Source: Marchantia polymorpha subsp. ruderalis (lineage: Eukaryota; Streptophyta; Marchantiopsida; Marchantiales; Marchantiaceae). From it: DNA of 64,000 bases. Each line of letters begins with the position of its first letter. Position 1 is the first letter of the stretch. The notes under the pieces were generated by a model. That model was not told where the DNA came from, did not search any database, and was given only the letters and a program-made list of their open reading frames with translations. A program made the translations under genes and the position numbers. This document shows positions 1 to 13,559 of the stretch, piece by piece. The DNA is taken from the NCBI GenBank assembly GCA_037833965.1, contig AP031351.1, forward strand, positions 2,678,501 to 2,742,500. The letters run 5' to 3'.

Positions 1-3000
1 CTTCGTTGCGAACAAGACTTGCTACATTAACTTCAATATTTCATGAAAATTAGACATTTAAAACTTAATGTATTGATTAAGAGAAAACTAGGTAACCAAA
101 TTTTCCAAAAGCTGGGATCCATGCTAGGAGTGCAACAGGAATGCTTTCGTGCAACTAAATAATTTCAGTAGTAAAAATTATTTCAAGGAAGTACAAGTCT
201 CTAAGAGTAGGAGACCTCATCTCTCTAGGGACCGTAGTGGTCCTACTAATATTGGGAGCAGATCTTGTAATTGTGCCACCGTATAGCAAATTAAATCCTT
301 TCTACAGACTAGAAGTACATATATTGCTAAATGGTAATAGATCAAGCCCGGGAGACCCAGAGGGTCAAAAGGCAAGTAACGAGAACATAATGAGTGCATA
401 GATGAAAATTTAAAGTTTGTGTAGATTAGAGCATATTCTGCTAGCATTGATTTCATTATCATGAACAGCGACTATTAGAATATCAAAGATAAAAGCCTTT
501 TCTTGAATCGAGATGATCATCTCAAAGGTTGAATGGATTTTCTTGTATGCAGGATTTAGTTGAAGCTTTCAAGAACATTTTATTGTCCAAATGATTGGAT
601 GTCATTCGATTACAATAAGTGATATTGTCAAAGTCTTTCACTCCAAAACTTCCAATACTTGAATGACTTATCAATCTCTCCTTTACTTCAAGGTATTTAC
701 TCCCACTCTAGATGATATCTTCATATCTGTTTTCACTCCTTGTACCTTTTTGCTGCTTTGTAACTTGAAGATTTTTTTTACAATAAAGACTAAAATCTAC
801 TCCATATGATAAAACTAAGATAGTGTTATGTTTCAGCGAGTAATTTATGAAGTGTATCAACTCACAACGTAGAATCAACTTCTAAGTTGAAAAATTCTCT
901 CTAATCTTCCTTGTTTCTTTTTTACCTTCCCTCAATACTTTGTAATGAGTTATATCAATGCATTCATGAAAATGATATCTAATTAACTTGACATTCAATA
1001 AAAATCATATCAGATGTACTTTTTTTATACAAGTATCAGCCTGACGATCTTCCTTGTTATTTGTGTCTTCTCCACTATATTATTATTTGCATTTTCAAAA
1101 TCAAAACATGAGCTCAACAAGGCCATAATCTTCACCTTATCACATTAACCCTCGGTCTTCCATTATGATTGTCAAAGTTAATGTTCGTTCTTGTGCGAAT
1201 GACACTCATCGCAGAATGAACTCTAATTGTTCCATATGCTCTGAATATAAGCATCTAGTTAACCGGATGTTATGAGAAACATCATGATCGAACGATAAAA
1301 CACTGCACGAAGTTAATTTATGAAAGTTTCTTTCATACAATATCTTTGTATGAAATGTAATAATTTTGTAGTATTTTCGTACAACGATTTTTTTAACAAT
1401 GACCAATCATAATTAGCTTAGGGTTCAAGTGTAGAGCAGACATAACAGTTACATATAGTTAGCTCCAATACAACCAATATGAGATGTAGGGGCTAGATGG
1501 GGTATGTGGATGTAATTTTGAAAAATAAAAAAACTAGACTATATTAATAATTATTGGAAGTTCAAAGTGGATTTGGTTTGATCTGAAATATATATATACA
1601 TAATGAGAACACAACATAGTTGATAAATGACATTAGAGCTGTGTATGTTGTTATCTTTATGTGCAAGAAAAAAGCTTCAAAAAGATAAAGAGGTTGAAGA
1701 ATGCATATTTGATTTGAGATCATTCTAAAGATTTTAGAATCAAATTTTATGTTGAAACATTGTAGTGAAAAAATAATTAAATTAAAAAAGTTAAGTTCAT
1801 AATGAGTTAGTCGGAAGCATACAAAACATCTACTTTAGATGTCACAAACTGCGTAAATAAATTATATCTTAGACTTCTTCAGTCATATCATCGACTGTAT
1901 AAGATTACTCTTCCAACTGTGTGTCAAAAAATCATTAAAAAAAGTTAGACTATTCTTACCTCAAATCGACTGGTTTCTGACATATATCTAGAGATATACA
2001 GATGATTTGCATAGATTCGAAAGCTTTGTAAAACATTTTGTTCTTCACTCAATTCAATTAACAATAAATAACATCTTGTACTCCAACAAAATATTTCTTG
2101 TATCCATCTTGTATCACACGTAATGGTATATATCCATCGATAAAACCTGCCACCTGAAACTCCGGCTGAATGTAATAACAGACTCAACAATTAGATACAA
2201 AGCTAATCTTATTCCGTGAAAAAGGTTGTATGGTGAAACTACTAAACCTTCTGAACAGCTATAGTAATGATTAGAGTAGGCGGGATATGTTTACCATTTG
2301 CTATATTAATATAAAGAAATGTATGTATACATATATCAGGGTATGACAATATAAGCACGAATAGTGACTGCAATCTGCGATAGTCAGAGTAGTAGATTTA
2401 TTAGAAAACACATGTCTAGCTACTTCATGATCGTAATGTGCATTATTACAATTGAAATCCTTTGCATGTCTTTTAGTGCGATACTAACTCACTTGGCGCA
2501 TTGTGACATAATAATCGTAGACTGCAAGCTGAGACCGTTCGCACAGGTAAAATCATAGGGGCCGAATATGAAAAACAGTTGAGCCAATAAACGACATTTT
2601 TGGTTGTGAACAGAATGCTCCCTTCAAAAGAGTGACAACCATAAAAGATGTACCCAGAGTTCACATATAGCCAATCTAGTCTTACATTTAAGTTTTTATA
2701 GGTCTCAGCCACAGGAGAGCCTTACAAGTTTCGTTCAGTAAACATGAAATTAACGGAAAAGATTTGAGATTCTCTACTCCATTTTCAGTTGGATGTCAGC
2801 TGTAACACCGGATTCCAAGACCTATACAAGTTTTACTAATCGTCCTGGATAAAATTTCACGCCAACGTCTGTCGATCATAGATACGAATCTCGTCCATGA
2901 CAAAATAGAAATCTGTTCCCTGTGAATGCACAACTTTGGCAGTCCATGAACAGTACTTTGATAGTTCTGTTTTAGACAGAGCGGCAACTTACTTGAGTGC

Positions 3001-3929
3001 AGAAGGTAATCTTCTCATGCGTCTACTGTATCAACGTAAGGTTCAACACTCTGCTAATGCATCAATGAATGCTGCACCTTTCTGCCACATTCCATGTTCA
3101 TTCGTTGAAGGACATTTCATTCTCCCTTGGTATTTCTTCCCAAGAGGTCATCGACACATCACACAGTCAACACAAGTCCTTCACAGGTCGGGTGCTGGCA
3201 GCCTTGATAAGACCACACTGTTCCGTTTTAACCGGCCGGCATCAAACACCGCGATACTTTCTTTCGTGAGAGAGGAAACTCCAACAGCTTTTCAAAAGAA
3301 ACCCTACCCGACAAAACCTGTATCAGTACACCAGCTGTAATAACAAGACCTATATTTACACTTACTTTGCCATTATTTTCGGATCATTAATATTCACTTG
3401 TAACAGTAAAAGCGATCAGTTAATATTCACGATGCTTGGTGTGACGTCGCTTACGACAAAAACCTCCACATTCCACAAACTTTCACGACAAGACTAATAG
3501 TGACTTAACGCAAATGAAAGTAATTTTGAAACCATTCAGTACATTCACCTTAATAAAAATGAACTCCAGAAATGTAAGGACAACTGTCTTATATTATGGG
3601 AAGTTGGGGCTGCTGTACAAACACAGCGCATTTGATTCAGGTATTCTTGTCTGGGTTGGATTGGTGATAACCATCATCCGCCGTAATCACATAGGGGCAC
3701 CAATTTCTTTGAATCAGTCATGGGAGGATCAAGGCCATAATACAACATCATCTCACTATACTTGCTGCTTCCTCCATTCTCACTGTTCATGGTAGGCTTC
3801 TAGCGGCAGTGTAAAAGATGATAATTTTGTTACACACCAAAAGTGTGGATGTTTTCCTGACTTTTCTGGCCACACGTTGGTGGCAATTATAACTCACAAG
3901 GCCAAAAACTGACCACATATTAATTCTAT
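1..3929. other. Intergenic flank downstream of clpC; no firm gene
   Basis: The first 1.9 kb is AT-rich and I see no gene or clear repeat in it. Between about 1,945 and 2,990 the minus strand has short open stretches with protein-like composition (for example 2,473-2,712), and one possible donor, GAG followed by gtaaga, near 1,960. They do not join into a gene I recognise and could be a decayed gene. A 134-codon open frame on the plus strand at 2,936-3,340 has no recognisable domain. The part just below 3,930 should hold the 3' untranslated region of clpC, which is read leftward. Confidence 0.5.
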
Positions 3930-6900
3930 CTAAGAAATGCCAGCGGGTGTGGTCTCAATGGCTGAACTAGAAGCTGTACCAGTGGTTCCGTTCAATACAG
4001 TAATTCCACCCTCTGAGTCGACGTCAATAATAGCAGAGTCTCCCTCCTTGATCTCTCCCGCAAGCATTCGTTCGGCCATACTGTCTTCCAACAACCGCAT
4101 GATAGCTCTCCTTAAGGGCCTGGCACCATAGCTGGGACTGTAACCCTCGTCGACAACTCGGTCCCTAAACCTTTCCGTTACCTGGAGATCAATCTCCTTC
4201 TTCTTTAACCGCTCAAACACCTCCCTCAACATAATGTCCGCAATTTCTTTCACTTCAGACTTGGTGAGTTGCCTGAAGACGATAATTTCATCCAGCCTGT
4301 TCAAAAACTCGGGTCGGAAGTACTGCTTCAACTCTTCGTTGACCAGACTCTTGATTCTGTTGTAACTGCTATCCTTCTCGCCGTAGTCAAGCTGGAAACC
4401 AATGCCACCACCTCCCTTCTCGATCACGCTACTTCCAACGTTAGAGGTCATAATCAAAAGAGTATTCTTGAAGTCAACAGTGCGACCCTTACTATCTGTC
4501 AGTCTACCATCCTCCAAAATCTGAAGCATCATATTGAAAACATCTGGGTGAGCTTTCTCAATCTCATCGAAGAGAACAACAGTGTATGGCCTCCTGCGCA
4601 CAGCTTCAGTGAGTTGACCACCCTCGCTGTACCCGACGTAACCTGGGGGTGATCCGATGAGCTTAGAAACAGTGTGTCGCTCCATGAACTCAGACATATC
4701 CAACCTAACCATAGCCTCTTCTGAACCGAAGTAGTACGAGGCCAAAGCCTTAGCTAGCTCTGATTTACCGACACCAGTAGGTCCGGAAAAGATGAAGCTG
4801 GCTATTGGCCTGTTCGGGTTCTTCAGACCAACTCTGGCTCGACGAATAGCGCGACTGATGGCCTTCACTGCTTCGTCCTGTCCAATGACACGCTGGTGGA
4901 GAGTTTCTTCCATCTTCAGCAACCGGTCAGATTCGTCAGTTGATACCTTCTCAACAGGAATACCAGTCCATGCTGAGACAATCTGTTGAATATCTGCTTC
5001 AGTAACCATGGGGCCTTGCTCGTTGGCCTCGCTTTCGGCTTTCGACTTCTCCTTGCCCTTCTCCGTGATAGCGGCAATCTGCGCTTTGAGTTCCATTTCT
5101 CTGTCACGAAGTTCTCCAGCCTGTGACGGGAGCGATGCCACAATTCAGAAACGAAAGAAAATGCTTTCCGTGCACGTGTTCAAAGAATCACTAGCGGCTT
5201 CACGTCGCACGATTTCCGCAGCAACAAAGTAAAAACTAAATGAAGGGTTACCTTCTCAAAGTCCTGGCCACGAACAGCTTCGTTCTTCTCCTTGGTGATT
5301 GTTCTAAGCTCCTTATCCAACTCCCTAGCCTCCTCAGGCAGCTGCAGAAGAAACGATTGATAACAAATGAGAGACGCACAAACTTAAATGAATATAATTA
5401 TCCCTCCTTAACTATGCGGCGGGTAACCATGGCGGAAGGACCAGAATTACAGCCACCAAGGACAGTTATTGCAAAAGGTTCAAAGCAAACGACGAAATTT
5501 CAAAAGACAGATAAGTCGCAAAGCCATGAATTGCAATGTACCTGGGCGTGTCTCAGACGAACTCTCGACCCTGCCTCGTCGATCAAGTCGATGGCCTTGT
5601 CAGGCAAGAATCGGTCACTGATATTACCAAAACAATTTGAAAACGTGAGAAGCTCATCTCCAAAAGATCAAGAGAGCAAACGTCTCCGTCAGTACAAATA
5701 AAGATAACAGTATAATAGTTCGCCAACAGAACTCAGAAATACCTGATGTACTGGTAGGACAGCTGGGCAGCTGCAACCAAAGACTCGTCGGTGTATCTGA
5801 GCTTGTGATGGATTTCGTATCGTTCGCGTAGACCTTTCAGGATAAGGATGGTCTCGTCCACGGTGGGTTCTGGTACCTGGACGGGCTGGAAACGACGCTC
5901 AAGCGCCGGGTCCTTCTCGATGTGCTTGCGGTACTCGTCAAGTGTGGTAGCACCGATACACTGAAAGATTCCAACAATGATACGGGGATGAGAAGAGGAA
6001 CAAACTATGAGAATAATTAATTAATGGAAACTCAGACTCGGGTTCCAGACAATTCCCGAGGATGAGAAGAGGAACAAACTATGAGAATAATTAATTAATG
6101 GAAACTCAGACTCGGGTCCAGACAATTCCCGAACTGCCGCTAATGTGATGCGTTGATTGTAAGATGTCTAACACATACGCAGCGCAACTACCAGATAAGC
6201 TCAAAATTTACCTGAAGTTCACCCCTAGCAAGAGCTGGTTTCAATATATTCGCTGCATCAATAGCACCCTCCGCGGCTCCCGCTCCAATAAGGGTGTGGA
6301 CTTCGTCAATGACGAGAATGATGTCATCGGCTTGCTTGATTTCTTCCATCAACTTTTTCAACCTCTCCTCGAACTCACCTCTGTACTTCGTCCCAGCGAC
6401 AAGTAGACCCATGTCGAGAGTGATGACCTGAAAACCAGCGAGGAGGCAAGCATGAAATAAAGTTCAATGATAAATTCGATCCAGAACTTACAGGAAAACG
6501 GGTGAGCGACCGGCAGGATTCAAAAAATAGCAATCAGTACCTTCTTTCCTTCAATGGTTTCGGGGACATCACCCGCGGCGATACGCTGGGCAAGACCCTC
6601 AGCAATGGCAGTTTTTCCAACACCGGGCTCCCCAATAAGACATGGGTTGTTCTTCGTCCTTCGTCCTAAAATCTGAGTGACACGTTCAATTTGTGCTTGT
6701 CTACCCACGACAGGGTCGAGTTTGCCCTGTCCACATCCAAAAGTGTCAGAATGACTAATGCAACACAAAAAATTCATAAGGAGCATGTCATGTACAATGT
6801 GAAATATACTTCGCAAACCGCCGAGTGTACACTTACATCCTCAGCAAGCTTGGTCAGGTTTGTTCCATACTCCTCCAAGGTAGGCATTTTGTTACTGCTG

Positions 6901-8148
6901 CTGCCACCTCCGACTCCAGCACCAACTGATTCCGTACTTTCACCGACCATACGGATTACCTGCAGAAAGAGGCAGGGACATTCAGCTTACTCAAATCGAA
7001 ACATGGGCGTGCGCTTCACCTTTAGTAAAAAACTCTCGACTGTCTTACGTTCGACAGATTCGGGTTATACAGTACCTGAGTGCGGATGTTGCTGGGGTCA
7101 GCGCCTAAATTCTCAAGTACGCGGGCGGCAACACCCTCTCCTTCCCGAAGAAGACCAAGTAGCAAGTGCTCGGTTCCGATATAGTTGTGGCCTGAAGAAA
7201 CACAGAACGTAAAGCTACATGTTATTTCAAATGAAAAAATGACAACTCGACAAAACAACTCAGTGCACAATTTTGTGTAGATCTACTGAGTCGGAAAAAG
7301 GAGCAAGCAACTACACTGTAGCACCAGACTTGACAAAGATACAACGATACTACCGACGAAGATGTGGGCAAACTGTGTAAAGAGGTCTACATTAGGTATC
7401 AAACTAAGGATCAGCGTGTACAACTTACTTGTAAAAGTATTTCCATATCATTGGTAGATAAAGCTGTCTCGGAATTCAAAGCCACATGCTCTTCATAAAC
7501 CCCATCATACAAACGACAAGGATATACAAGGTAGCACTCACCGAGTTGTCTGGCCTCTTCGAGAGATAGTTCGAGAACCCGCTTGGCACGGGGTGTGAAA
7601 GGAATTTCCACGGCTACAAACCCACTACCACGACCAATAATCTTCTCAACTTCAACACGAGCTTCCTTCAGGTTGACGCCCATAGACTTCAAAACCTTTG
7701 CAGCTATGCCGGTACCCTCACCGATAAGTCCCAACAATATTTGTTCAGTTCCGACAAAGTTGTGACCAAGTCGCCGGGCCTCTTCCTGTGCAAGCATGAT
7801 AACCTTAATAGCTTTCTCAGTAAACCGCTCGAACATGGCGACTACAACTCCGCGCGAAGCTACTCCTCCGGGGACCGATAATGCTGCGTCTAGAACAGAG
7901 TGGAAGTCTCGTCCGGACTTGACGGCCAGAGAATCCACAGCAGTGGCACGCCTCATTCCTGTGAAGGATTGCAACCTCCTGCCGGATGCAGAGCATGATG
8001 TACCAGAAGTTGACCTAAGGTTCAACCCAACCATTCCTGCGGATGTCACCCTAGCTCTTCTTGCCTTGCGGCAGCCCCGTAGTTGTCCATTATCCAGCCC
8101 TACTACCTTCAAGGGCAGTATAGAGGACTGCGCAAGTGTCCCCGCCAT
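3930..8148 (-). CDS. CLPC: Chloroplast ClpC-type Hsp100 chaperone (AAA+ unfoldase), nine exons
   Basis: ATP-driven unfoldase of the plastid stroma that feeds proteins to the ClpP/R protease and is also found at the inner-envelope import motor. Coding exons (minus): 8148-7542, 7191-7076, 6959-6837, 6726-6541, 6427-6212, 5960-5743, 5617-5542, 5341-5252, 5120-3930; all phases agree and give 940 residues, close to the usual ClpC length. Residues 1 to about 104 are a basic, Ser-rich transit leader. Two Clp-N repeats follow, starting at MFERFTEKA (105) and HNYIGTEH (204). AAA-1 has Walker A GEPGVGKT (314-321) and Walker B acids at 385-386. A ClpC-type middle segment (about 515-580) precedes AAA-2, with Walker A GPTGVGKS (657-664), Walker B FDE (728-730) and a ClpP-docking IGF loop (784-786). 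The ATG at 8,148 is the first in frame ahead of the leader. The protein looks intact. Identification is by strong recall of plant ClpC sequence. The intron between exons 5 and 6 carries a tandem duplication. Confidence 0.96.
5987..6132. repeat. Near-perfect 74-bp tandem duplication inside a clpC intron
   Basis: Two head-to-tail copies (5,987-6,060 and 6,061-6,132) both begin GATGAGAAGAGGAACAAACT and end AATTCCCGA. I see only a small difference near the end of the copies (GGGTTCC versus GGGTCC). Both lie between the exons ending at 5,960 and starting at 6,212, so coding sequence is untouched. The near identity implies a recent slip or unequal exchange. Confidence 0.93.
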
Positions 8149-9700
8149 TTTTAACAAGCTACACCAATCCCGTAATCAAACTTCAGATCTACAAAACCCA
8201 AGCCGAAACACGGTGCAAAACACTTACGCATGTCAGGACACGAGACCGCTCACTCAAACGAGAGCGCACTTGCACAGAACACTTCTCACGACCAAATCCA
8301 AATACTAGGGCAAACGAAATCGACAGCCTTACGAATTCACCATCAACAATCACTGCGACACAGCTTCGCCATACAACAAAAACTCAGCTACCCCAGCACA
8401 CACAAGTCGTTTCAACTCACCCCACCCTACTTCTCTTACGTCAGACAAGCAAGAACCATGTGCAGAAATCTTCCTAGAACCCTTAAGACTCCGCAAGCTT
8501 ACAAACAGTGCTGGAGAAACGAAGTGACCTATCAACGAAGTATCGGTCGGCCCGACTCGAGCAGGAGCAAGCTGTACCTTCCCACTGCCTGACGCTTCCT
8601 TGCACACAATATCACACTCTGGGCCTCCTGGTGCTCCTTCTGGTCCTCCTTCCTCCTCCTCCTCCTACAGACGCTGTGGAGAAGTCCGTGGAAAATCGAA
8701 ATCCCCACCACGCTGAATTCTGCCTTTCTCAAGGGGAGGTGGGAGGGCAGGACATGGATGGATGAGCAAGCAAGCCCAGCCCAGCCCAGCCACAGAGCCA
8801 CAGCCAGCGGCGATCTTTCCCCTTGCTTCCAGACGTCACAACGGAGCGCCGAACCTCCGTATGCCAACCGTCGATCACCGAATCCTCGCAGCAACGAGCA
8901 GAGAGAGAGCCGTCGGATGAACCCGTAGCTCCCGTGCAGCTCCGGCAGGCTTTCCACCTTCTGCAGGCGGTCGCCGCCTCGGCCAGTCCGAGGCTCCACG
9001 CTACCGAGTTCACCGACACGTATGAGGTCCGCCAACGTGTTCCCTTCGGAGCCTTCTCTTGGACCCTTATCTTTTCTGCCCCAAGGGACACAAATTGTGC
9101 ACGACCTCCGCCCGCCGGAAAGCGCCCAAAAGGCTTGCTTATGCGACCGCATCTCGGCCGATATTTTCCGCCCTCTCGTTCCCTCGAAGACAAATGGGCA
9201 CTTCTTCCTTGCTTCTCAATTGTTCCGCGATATTCCCGTGGTGGGCCCCGGCGCACCTGATTCCAAAGTTCTTTTGTAGCCGTGGGGACTTTCCACCATC
9301 CCGTAGGCCGCCCGGACCTCGCAGCAAATCAGCAGTGTGATACACCACCACTTATCCTTCAAGGCCTCTCCCTTATCCCCTGTTGTCTTATTCCAGCTAG
9401 CCCCGGAGAGCGCCACGGCTTGGGCTCGAACCTCAGCTTCGGCGGTTCCAGACGGTGAAGGAGTTCGCACACGCTGTCGATGGCGGTGCTAACGTCACCC
9501 TCTCCCGACCTCCTCATTGGTTGGTGTCCTCCCGTCAACATGTAGATAAAGTGCACTGGCACGACACGTGGCGAGCACCAACGAGTTAGCATGGTTGGCT
9601 GGGCAGTGCTGCATCGTCCTTTTGTTAAAAGTCCGTTGCAGTAGCTTTTCCTCGATGCCAAGCAGGTGGAGTAGGGCTGAAGTGGAAAGCTTTGAAGTCA
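8149..9700 (-). promoter_or_regulatory. GC-rich 5' region of clpC (leader and promoter)
   Basis: This 1.5 kb block is far richer in G and C than the DNA further right, and it abuts the clpC start codon. It has long open frames on both strands (for example minus 8,532-9,152, plus 8,823-9,260), none with a recognisable domain; they are best explained by few AT-rich stop codons. A short AGCCC/CAGCC run lies near 8,770-8,800. The GC-rich block most likely holds the core promoter and 5' leader, but I cannot place the transcription start. Confidence 0.5.
9564..9572. promoter_or_regulatory. G-box/ABRE-like site, about 1.4 kb upstream of clpC
   Basis: ACACGTGGC contains the CACGTG G-box core in the extended context bound by plant bZIP factors of the ABF/HY5 class. 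It lies within the GC-rich upstream block. A single 9-bp match can arise by chance; function is inference only. Confidence 0.3.
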
Positions 9701-10500
9701 ATTGTAGAAACGTATGGCCCCAGTGAAATTGACTTCCGTCAAGTGGCATATTTCAACTTGGCTCCATATGACCTTAAAATGTACACGCTCTTTCTAAATT
9801 TTACACTCAATATGTGCTTGCAAGCATACTTATCTTCCGTCTTGGATATACATCTAGTGCGACTATATCGGAAATTTCCATGTGTAGGACATGCATCGAA
9901 TTCACCTATATTGTTACATACTCGGACCTAACTGGCCTCAGGAGTCCGACTTCTAAACCAAATGCTTCAATGGTATGAAGTTCACATGAAATACAAACTC
10001 TTATTGAGATAAGAGTTTGAATTCCGCCTTTACTTATTGAGATAAGTAAAGGCGGATATTCTCAACAACATAGAAATTTCATAGTACCTCAAATGCTATT
10101 TGAAAATTTCATTTAACGGCGATGCAGATTCTACATGAGATATAGAAAGTATGAGATTTGCTCCAAACATATCATGTACCCATTACTACCCAATTGCCAT
10201 TAAGCATATGCTTTTATCCACATTTGACTTGAGGTCTTTTCAAAATTCGGGGTAAAGAGTGTGCAAGCACATACAATACATCTTTCAAGAAATAGATTTT
10301 TGTCACTTGCTACCCCGTCAAAGCACTCCACGCCCTACTTCTTACAAAGCATGATCAATAAGACAACATATTCAACCTCGCAAATTTGGATACTAAATTT
10401 ACTTTTCGACGTGTACAACAAAAGCATGGGTATTCATGACTTGTTGGAGGTTCTGAGTATTTAATCACCTATTTTATGAAACATATTTCATACATGAAAA
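9701..10500. other. Transition from GC-rich promoter region to AT-rich DNA
   Basis: Composition falls quickly towards AT. Short open frames occur (plus 9,692-9,931 and 10,261-10,464) but nothing resembles a known protein. The only structured feature I see is the hairpin at 10,023-10,056. Confidence 0.4.
10023..10056. repeat. Perfect 15-bp inverted repeat with 4-nt loop
   Basis: TCCGCCTTTACTTAT is followed by TGAG and its exact reverse complement. The GC-containing stem stands out in AT-rich DNA. A degenerate copy of the loop region (TTATTGAGATAAGAG) lies just before it, around 10,002. It may be a small foldback element or transposon end; no T-run follows, so nothing suggests a terminator. 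Confidence 0.8.
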
Positions 10501-13500
10501 CTTGTAATACCATTAAATTCCTTACAACATCATGCAGTACCATCTTTATGAAAGCAAAGCTAGCTAACAATATCTAAACTTGGTGAGAGTTTGGTAACAA
10601 TGACAAGTATGTTCCGCATGCCAATAAATCTATCTAAAAGTATGTTCACAAAAGTTGCAAATAGTACAACAGTTATGCTATTCCATTGCATAATTACATG
10701 TAACACAATCACTACCAAAAGTAATTATAATGATCCGTTATTCTTGGGGCTTTTATAAGGGCTTATTGTAACATATGTAACTATCTTTGTGATCCATAAT
10801 GCCTATTGAAACTTTGCTGTATGATGATACTCGATGGTTAGAATTCACATACTATAAAGGTACAACAAAATTTGTTTATATTATGAATACACCACATACA
10901 TTAATGAGCCAAAAGAACATCACAAGATAATCAAAATGAACATATCTAGAAAAATAAAATCTTGTAAATATCTTCATTTGCAATTGCAATTCTGAATATG
11001 ATTTTAATTATTTTTTAGATTCAATTTTGTGAAAAAATATTATTTCTTAAAGTTGATCAAACAAATCATCAATACAAGACAATAGAATTTTTTTTCATTG
11101 TTTGCTAATTCAATCTACTATAATCAATGCTTTCATCTTTCTATTTCAAAAATAACAATATAGTTTCATGTTATACAATATTTTGTTGAATAAATTATTT
11201 GCTCAACATCTAACCCGTTTGAGCTTTGATAATATCATTTCATTTGGAGCTAAATGATTTGAAACTTATTCAATTTACATGCTTCAATATATTACTTTCA
11301 TCTTTTTATTTTTTATGATAATTTCCAAGTATATCATCCAAAAAGACATCTTTATATTTTGTAATTTTTTTTTTTCAAAGAAATTAGAATATGAATGTTG
11401 TTTCATGATCCAACAATATTTCTTCTACATTTTATGAAACATACATCATCTCTATAAAGATATGTATTATGACTTGTTTAGAATGTTCTAACCATCACAC
11501 ATGGATTAATTCATATTTTGATATCTAATCATATTTTCTTGTATACTCTAATCTAACTTCATATTATTTTATTCCATCCATAACATTTTTAGTATGACAT
11601 AATATTTAGCTAAACAAATCACTCATTATTCTCCTTGTATCTATGTGTTTATAATTCTACACTTTGTGGTAATGTTTTTATTGCTTCACTTTGTCTATTT
11701 GACACTTCAAATTGTTCATCATATGAATGTCATCATCACGATAACTCTTTCTAACAATGTTAAATCATGGCAACATTTTGAGACATATAGTTTTATGTTG
11801 CTACAAATTAATCAAAAAGCTCATTTTGTGTTTTTTCACAATGTAAACACTACAAATCAATTATGTTTTTTTTTTATACGTTCATGAAACTTCAACCATT
11901 GTATCAATCTATCTAAACTTTTTTTAAATTTGTGAAACATGTAGACCTCAAGACAAGCTTATCAATTATCATAAGTGCATAAAACTACTTCATTGGCTTC
12001 TTTTTAGTCTACATGCTTCAAAGTGTTGACAAACTATTGTTGCATTTGATGTTTTACTTATTATCTTTGTAGGGCTAAGTAGTTTTTGGCAATGTAAATT
12101 GTACTCAGCATGTATAATATTGAAAGTTATCATAAATGATTGTTTTACATCAGAAGGTTCATTATTTGCATACTTTTTTTACTAATTTGAGAACATTAAT
12201 TGTCAAATATTTCCTCCAAATATTCCCTGGTGTTGATTTTTGTGATTGCACATAACATTGAGTATTAAAAGAATTTACCGACTATATTGATGTAAGATAG
12301 ATTTAATATTCTAATGTTGCTTGATAATTCAATGTTTTTAATTTTATAAGCACTTGAAATTTATGCAGCTATTAATATTGCTTCATATAATGTGGCTATA
12401 TTGTTTTTTATTACTTTATTACTTTAATCTTTAAAATATTGTATTAACACATAGAATGCTTCTGTTTCATATTTAAATATAACAAAATTATTCAATGTAA
12501 TTTTTGATAAAATTTCTTTTTTTCAAGTCTCACAACTTCATTCTAAATGTTTGAAGAAAATAAATAGCAAAAGTAACTCTTTTATTTTATTCTAGAAAAT
12601 TAAAACATCTTGATATGAATCATTCATTTTCATGTAGTGTATAATGTAAATGATTTATCAAGAAAATAAGATCTTGTGGAAAATAAGCTATAAAATAAAA
12701 AACATGGAAATAAAACAAATTTTTATCATTCTTATGATACAACTCTCTTAGATCTTCATTGCTAATTTGCATATTTTTGTTCACCTTACATGATTTTTTC
12801 AATAGAAGAAAAAAAACTTTCTTGATCTTCGATCTCTTAAATTTATCATTTATATGTTTATACGATGTCAATATGATTTGAGTCTTTTCCAACTTTGGTA
12901 TTAAGGTTGAACCAAGGCATGAAAATATCCAAGTATGCCACAATGTATTGGCAAAAATAATGATGAATCATAAAACAATGTTGAATATCAAACATGGTGA
13001 AAATTAACATTGTGATATTGGATTTTCTTCAATTGACTTCATATCTACAAAACTTCAAGTTCATTTTTCTATCGTCTCTACATGTACATCAAAGTACTTT
13101 GTTTAACAATAGAATCTTAAGAAATGAAATGATGTCATCACATTCTTGCTATTACATGATGTTAATGTAATCTTCAAAAAAAGTAAGTTAGCTTGAATAA
13201 CATTGTATAAATAGAATTTCATAAAATAATCTGTGTCAAATATGAAACATAATTTCAAAGACAAAATATATTTGAATTAGTTTTTATCATTCATATAGAG
13301 ATCTTTAATACATACAAGAGATATAATCTAACATTTAGCCTCTATTCCACTCTTGTGATTTGATGATATGGCACATAATACTAAAAAACACATAATTTAT
13401 TTTTTCGTTGATATCAATTAACACATTCTATACTCATCTTACAAACACACAATTTTTTTGTAGCTCTCACTGTTGTCAAACACATCTATGATTTATCTAT

Positions 13501-13530
13501 CAAGCACACACCTCTCATAAAGTAACTATG

Positions 13531-13559
13531 CATAATTAATTATAATATAATTAATTATG
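13531..13559. repeat. AT-only inverted repeat, 13-bp arms
   Basis: CATAATTAATTAT and its reverse complement flank three bases. Given the AT richness this may well be chance. Confidence 0.5.

Noticed and set aside
2936-3340. 134-codon plus frame downstream of clpC
   Set aside because: No domain, overlaps another frame of similar size, and lies where the clpC 3' untranslated region is expected.
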